Origin: Candidatus Omnitrophota bacterium
GTDB lineage: Bacteria > Hinthialibacterota > Hinthialibacteria > Hinthialibacterales > Hinthialibacteraceae
Reading direction: 5' to 3'
Length of the DNA: 64,000 bases
Assembly: GCA_040755155.1 (NCBI GenBank)
Contig: JBFMBP010000098.1
Coordinates: 35,477-99,476 of the forward strand
Shown here piece after piece: positions 60,566 through 64,000 of the stretch. Numbering within the stretch: position 1 is the first letter of the stretch; each line of letters begins with the position of its first letter. The notes beneath the pieces were generated by a model that worked only from the letters and a program-made list of their open reading frames with translations, ran no database searches and was not told the origin of the DNA. The translations under genes were made by a program, and so were the position numbers.

Positions 60566-61003
60566 TTATTTAGCCGCGTAAGGAGCCGGTTTGCAGGATT
60601 GATGTGGATGATTCGCGCCGCGATACACCCGGAGTTTTTTCATCATTTTCCGTCCCAATCGGGATTTGGGAACCATGCCGCCCACCGCTCTCATAATGAC
60701 TTTTTCCGGTTCTTGTTCGAGGGCGTGCCGGAAGGTTTTGCGCTTCAATCCACCCGGATACATCGTGTGGTGGATGATTTCCTTCTTTTCCAGCTTATTG
60801 CCGGTCAGAACGATTTTCTCGGCGTTGATCACGATAACATGATCCCCCGTATCGAGAAAAGGAGTGTAAATTGGTTTATGCTTGCCGGTCAACAAACGGG
60901 CGACTTGGCTGGCCAATCGGCCCAAGGTCATTCCACTCGCATCGACAAGGTGAAAGGCGTGAGTGGATCGAATTTCTTCCGGCGTGGCGATGTGCGTTTT
61001 CAT
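60566..61003 (-). CDS. rplM: 50S ribosomal protein L13
   Basis: A large-subunit protein that binds 23S rRNA early in assembly. WHLVD is replaced here by [22 protein letters not shown], followed by [46 protein letters not shown] and [22 protein letters not shown]. The start is ATG 61003 ([10 protein letters not shown]), with GGGAG before it; an upstream ATG at 61015 overlaps that site. It forms the conserved pair with rpsI. Confidence 0.98.
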   Translation of the reverse strand: MKTHIATPEEIRSTHAFHLVDASGMTLGRLASQVARLLTGKHKPIYTPFLDTGDHVIVINAEKIVLTGNKLEKKEIIHHTMYPGGLKRKTFRHALEQEPEKVIMRAVGGMVPKSRLGRKMMKKLRVYRGANHPHQSCKPAPYAAK

Positions 61004-61190
61004 AATAACTCCCATGTTTTACCATGCGCGTTGAAGGTGGATTATTTTTCTCCACAAAAAAGAGAATTTTATAAGAGGGGAATCCGCCGGTCAAGGAGCA
61101 CGGATTGCTCCCTATGAAAAATCGGGATAATGAGCCTATTTTCTTATGCGCATTATCTCTATCGGCTTCAAGTAAAACGTTAGATTCCGT

Positions 61191-62639
61191 TTAATAGAGA
61201 CACCAATCTCCAACAGGCGACTGTCCCGCCGTTCTAACGGGCAACGGACCTGCTGGGGCGCTTTGGGGAAGACGATATCCAACTGGCCCGCCATCCATAG
61301 CCAAGGTCGTTTCGATAGCATTCGCTGCGAATGTCGTTAGAAGGCGTCCATCGATGCGAAAAAGATCCCTTACGTCGGAGATATCAAGCCCGCCGGGAGT
61401 GGCAAGGTCTACTTGCGCATCGGTTAACGAAAGCGCATCGTTGGGATCGATGTTCCAAAAAGGCGCCGCTACGCCAGTCAGTTGAGCGTTATTGGATGCG
61501 TAATTCCATATTTTCGTATTGAACATGCCGCCGAAGAAATCGGCGTCGTCCGTATCGATGCGCACTTGGGCGTTGGGGCTGAGATCGACGCTGAGAATCA
61601 TCGAATCTTCAATGAGGACGAAAACACCCTCTCCTCCGCCCGTGTTGTGCCGCCACAACCGGTTGGAGTCGCGGATTTGATGCTTGACCAACGTACAGTT
61701 TTTCAAGTAGACATATTGGGGATTCGCTTCTTCCGTTTCGAACAGGTTGATATTATAACCGGAGGCGGTGTCGTTGCCGAGAATGACTCCCGCCAGATCG
61801 GGATAATCCTCTTCGCTCAAACCTATTCCCTCCGCATAAGTAGAGCCGCTCTTGCCGTTGGGTTGAACGAGCGCGTTCCAATCGTCCGTATAATATCCCG
61901 CCGCGAGGGCGTCGTCGATCAGGTTCCAGGGTTGGTAGGTTTGATGAAATATGCAGTTGACGAAATATCCTTCCGCCGCATCATCGAAGAAAACTCCATC
62001 GTACACGTTGTAAATCCATACGTCTTTCATAAAAGTCCGCCCGCCTCCGAATGTATGAACCACGCCCATATTATTGTTGGCGTGATCGCCGATGGAGACG
62101 TTTTCAAACGCGGCGACGACGCCGTCTACGTCGAATAAACGGCGGCCTTCGTACATTTTGCGTCCAATCTCCGCCGCCGCTTTGTCGTAATCGAATTCGC
62201 CGTTGGCGTCGATAGGCAGTTCCGGGTATTCGTTCAATAAACCGAAACTAATGACGCATTCGCCCGGATAGGCGCCCGTTCCCCGGATGAGAATTCCTTC
62301 CGCGCCGGAATCGGCGATAAGCGAGGATATCGATAGCGTATTGATGTCGGACTTCATGGCGGCGGGATCGGTCTTCGCCGCCGAATCGTTCGCAAAATAG
62401 TATACGCCGGGCTTCAAGTCGTAGACTTCCAAGTTGAAACTCTCCGTTTTGGATTTGCGATATGTGCTGGCGTCCATGTCGTCCGTGCCGGTGGAAGTCA
62501 GATTTATAGCTTCAGGCGCCGCCGTCAAATCTTCAGCGGAATAGATGCCCGGCGCCAACGTCATGCCCGCTTGAGAAACCGATGTTCCTAAGATAATTGC
62601 AGCGATCGAAAAGAAGAAAATGATTGTTTTACTCATCAT
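61191..62639 (-). CDS. secreted protein with right-handed beta-helix-like repeats
   Basis: GAGGAAAGGGC before ATG 62639 gives the signal peptide MMSKTIIFFFSIAAIILGTS, with cleavage after SQA. The mature part of about 460 residues has short hydrophobic strands with regular Asn, Asp and Gly turns. Examples are VAAFENVSIGDHANNNMG, DVWIYNVYDGVFFDDAAEGYFVNCIF, YVYLKNCTLVKHQI and EDSMILSVDLSPNAQVRID, the pattern of parallel beta-helix proteins such as pectate-lyase-like folds. No active-site motif can be named. It ends ...SPVGDWCLY. It stands alone after the ribosomal operon. Confidence 0.75.
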   Translation of the reverse strand: MMSKTIIFFFSIAAIILGTSVSQAGMTLAPGIYSAEDLTAAPEAINLTSTGTDDMDASTYRKSKTESFNLEVYDLKPGVYYFANDSAAKTDPAAMKSDINTLSISSLIADSGAEGILIRGTGAYPGECVISFGLLNEYPELPIDANGEFDYDKAAAEIGRKMYEGRRLFDVDGVVAAFENVSIGDHANNNMGVVHTFGGGRTFMKDVWIYNVYDGVFFDDAAEGYFVNCIFHQTYQPWNLIDDALAAGYYTDDWNALVQPNGKSGSTYAEGIGLSEEDYPDLAGVILGNDTASGYNINLFETEEANPQYVYLKNCTLVKHQIRDSNRLWRHNTGGGEGVFVLIEDSMILSVDLSPNAQVRIDTDDADFFGGMFNTKIWNYASNNAQLTGVAAPFWNIDPNDALSLTDAQVDLATPGGLDISDVRDLFRIDGRLLTTFAANAIETTLAMDGGPVGYRLPQSAPAGPLPVRTAGQSPVGDWCLY

Positions 62640-62853
62640 GTTTGCCCTTTCCTCTAAATGGATTGGTCCGACCGTCCACATCATAGAAAAAAATAAAGGG
62701 GAGTATATGGGATGTTTGAGAACGCCGCGTAAGAATTTTCGAAAAAATTTTCGATGAATTATGTACTAATCCGTCAACAAAAAGCATGATGATCGGTTCA
62801 TGCTTCGTTGATGCGATTCGTTCAAATTAACACGATGATATCTTGTTTTCGAT
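62640..62853. other. gap between the TIR genes and the beta-helix protein, nothing seen
   Basis: About 210 AT-rich bases with a short AATTTTCGAAAAAATTTTCG palindrome. No gene or clear terminator. Confidence 0.4.
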
Positions 62854-63282
62854 CTACTCTTGAACTTCGTCAATGGTTGCCGCCGCCACTTCCATAGCTG
62901 TCTCCTCTGGAGATTTTTGCGTTAAACACTTCCGAATTCGAAACGGTTGGGGGAGGAGGGATATATCCATATCGTCTGTTACAATTCCTATAATTCTTTT
63001 TCCCATGCCAATGGCGGCGCCTAATTCGAAGAATATATTTTGGTTTTTACGATTGAGGCTCTTTTCATTTAGTAGAAAAACGAAAATATCGCTGTCGCGC
63101 ATTCCTTTTTCCATCGCTTCCAGAAAGGAATCTCCTGGCCGTACTTCATTGTCTATGAACCATGTTTTTACGCCATTTTCTTCCAATGAGCGTACGAATT
63201 GCTGAAGCCATTGAAGATCGGAGCCGGAATAGGAATAGGAAATAAAAACTTGCGGTTTTGTCATTGTATTAGACGTTTTCAT
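62854..63282 (-). CDS. TIR-domain protein, second of a tandem pair
   Basis: The 142 residues are almost one TIR domain: strand A PQVFISYSYSGSD (about 9-21), helix LQWLQQFVRSLEENGVKTWFID, the BB-loop region NEVRPGDSFLEAMEKGMRDSDIFVFLLNEKSL, and the likely catalytic Glu in NIFFELGAAIGMGKRIIGI. TIR domains of this prokaryotic type cleave NAD+ or make signal nucleotides when activated. No signal, membrane or effector domain is attached. It starts 14 bases inside the end of the upstream TIR gene, so both are co-translated. The start at 63282 could be Met 1 or Met 7. Confidence 0.88.
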   Translation of the reverse strand: MKTSNTMTKPQVFISYSYSGSDLQWLQQFVRSLEENGVKTWFIDNEVRPGDSFLEAMEKGMRDSDIFVFLLNEKSLNRKNQNIFFELGAAIGMGKRIIGIVTDDMDISLLPQPFRIRKCLTQKSPEETAMEVAAATIDEVQE

Positions 63283-63706
63283 GATTCTTCTTCTTTTTTA
63301 TTCGATTTGCCAGTTGATGCAAATATTTATCGATATCGTTCAAATCAAGCAAATTGCATTTTTTCAAAAAAACGGGTACTTTTGGTTTGGATTGCAATTC
63401 CCCGGCGCTGATTCCATGCAATAGAGCGATGATGGGCTTCCGTCTAAACCATATCGCTCCGACTTCCGCCCAGACATAGGGTCTTTCTAATGCCCAAGGC
63501 GTTAAAAGTACAACTAATTCATGGGTTTTCTCCAAAAAAGCCAATATATCTTCTTCAAAATCAACTCCGATATCGATATCGGTTTCATCTAAAAACGGTT
63601 CCGCTCCGCATAGGGCAATTTCACGCGCAATCTGCTTCGCGACCCAAGTATCGGTTGCGCTATGGCTTATGAAGACATAGTGTTTTGTTTTTTCTCTTCT
63701 TTTCAT
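63269..63706 (-). CDS. TIR-domain protein, first of a tandem pair
   Basis: The 145 residues open KHYVFISHSATDTWVAKQIAREIALCGAEPFLD, a classic TIR strand-helix, then DIGVDFEEDILAFLEKTHELVVLLTPWALERPYVW. The probable catalytic Glu is in YVWAEVGAIWFRRKPI. A short Lys-rich tail (HQLANRIKKKKNHEN) ends it. It differs strongly from the downstream TIR protein, so the two are not a recent duplication and may form a heteromer. The genes overlap by 14 bases. AT-rich upstream sequence (63707-63867) shows no clear promoter. Confidence 0.88.
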   Translation of the reverse strand: MKRREKTKHYVFISHSATDTWVAKQIAREIALCGAEPFLDETDIDIGVDFEEDILAFLEKTHELVVLLTPWALERPYVWAEVGAIWFRRKPIIALLHGISAGELQSKPKVPVFLKKCNLLDLNDIDKYLHQLANRIKKKKNHENV

Positions 63707-63867
63707 GCTGTAGATGCGTCTTTACGGATCAATCCTTTCCGCTCCTATAATATTATTATAATACAAGAGCGCATCGTTAAAGTAAAAAAGAAGGAAAAAT
63801 TTTGCTTCTCATTATACCGTATCCTATATCATTGCTGAAAGGTCGCATCTCTCATCGCGCCATTTTC

Positions 63868-64000
63868 CTAGTTCGTTTGCATTATTAAATCCCCGTTTGT
63901 ATTGACAGCAAGAGTCTTTCCAAGGAAAGATAGTTCGAACGGTTTTTCCACTTTGATCCGGCAAAGTCCGTTCGCAATACGATATGGATAGGAGACAATC
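63868..64000 (-). CDS. possible C-terminal end of a gene running off the window
   Basis: The frame is open to the window edge and ends at TAG 63868-63870. It encodes IVSYPYRIANGLCRIKVE and LSFLGKTLAVNTNGDLIMQT at its end. This looks like a natural protein end but is too short to identify, and a 43-codon open frame can arise by chance. If real, it lies 162 bases upstream of the TIR pair on the same strand and could be part of their system. Confidence 0.3.
   Translation of the reverse strand, partial: IVSYPYRIANGLCRIKVEKPFELSFLGKTLAVNTNGDLIMQTN

Overview
The window looks like one contiguous chromosomal segment of a Gram-negative-type (diderm) bacterium from a poorly cultivated lineage, in the broad neighbourhood of Planctomycetota, Omnitrophota, Hydrogenedentota or Sumerlaeota. 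That placement is an inference from content: many exported PQQ-like and NHL beta-propeller proteins, a SUMF1-domain lipoprotein, a Tat-exported Gfo/Idh/MocA oxidoreductase, a type IV-pilin-like protein with a long C-terminal domain, a LolD/FtsX-type transporter, and abundant short interspersed repeats. No rRNA or intact tRNA gene is present, so the phylum cannot be fixed from here.

Layout. 1-11.2 kb: metabolic and single genes (partial Gfo/Idh/MocA oxidoreductase, Hsp20, gpmA, an orphan antitoxin-like gene, a catalytically dead M16 peptidase, a zinc-ribbon/HTH protein, a polytopic membrane protein, a penicillin-acylase family hydrolase, a methyltransferase with a coiled-coil partner). 11.27-12.76 kb: a complete IS481-type insertion sequence. 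12.8-15.6 kb: a minus-strand envelope-stress-like operon (ECF sigma, membrane anti-sigma candidate, LiaF-like protein, PspC-domain protein). 15.7-16.4 kb: a pair of repeat elements. 16.4-22.6 kb: gpsA, class II aldolase, two CDP-alcohol phosphatidyltransferases, a GntR/LacI-hybrid regulator and thiL. 22.8-25.2 kb: two proteins of unknown function. 25.4-30.4 kb: an Fe3+-type ABC importer operon split by repeats, with an NHL protein. 30.5-34.1 kb: an esterase, a small membrane protein and argG.

34.4-56.6 kb is the most distinctive part. A minus-strand run of nine genes (44391 down to 34445) starts with a small Tat-exported Cys protein, a Tat-exported ferredoxin with four [4Fe-4S] motifs and a NapH/NosR-type polyferredoxin membrane protein. 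It continues into four PQQ-like propellers, an NHL-like propeller and a SUMF1-domain lipoprotein, with several start/stop overlaps. A divergent plus-strand group (44633-52079) holds another propeller, a pilin-like protein, a glycosyltransferase and a LolD-FtsX transporter. Three more propellers follow on the minus strand (52414-56647). The simplest reading is an extracytoplasmic electron-transfer or sensing system wiring the quinone pool to several propeller proteins. That function is inferred, not shown.

56.7-59.9 kb is an eroded integrative or defence island: a tyrosine-integrase pseudogene tail, the 3' half of a tRNA-Arg-like sequence, the broken tail of what is probably a DNA methyltransferase, and a superfamily 2 restriction helicase cut off at a 25-bp copy of the IS terminus. 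rplM-rpsI, a secreted beta-helix-like protein and a tandem pair of overlapping TIR-domain genes close the window. At least four families of short interspersed repeats lie in the gaps; one copy has 17-18 bp terminal inverted repeats and an 11-bp target duplication.
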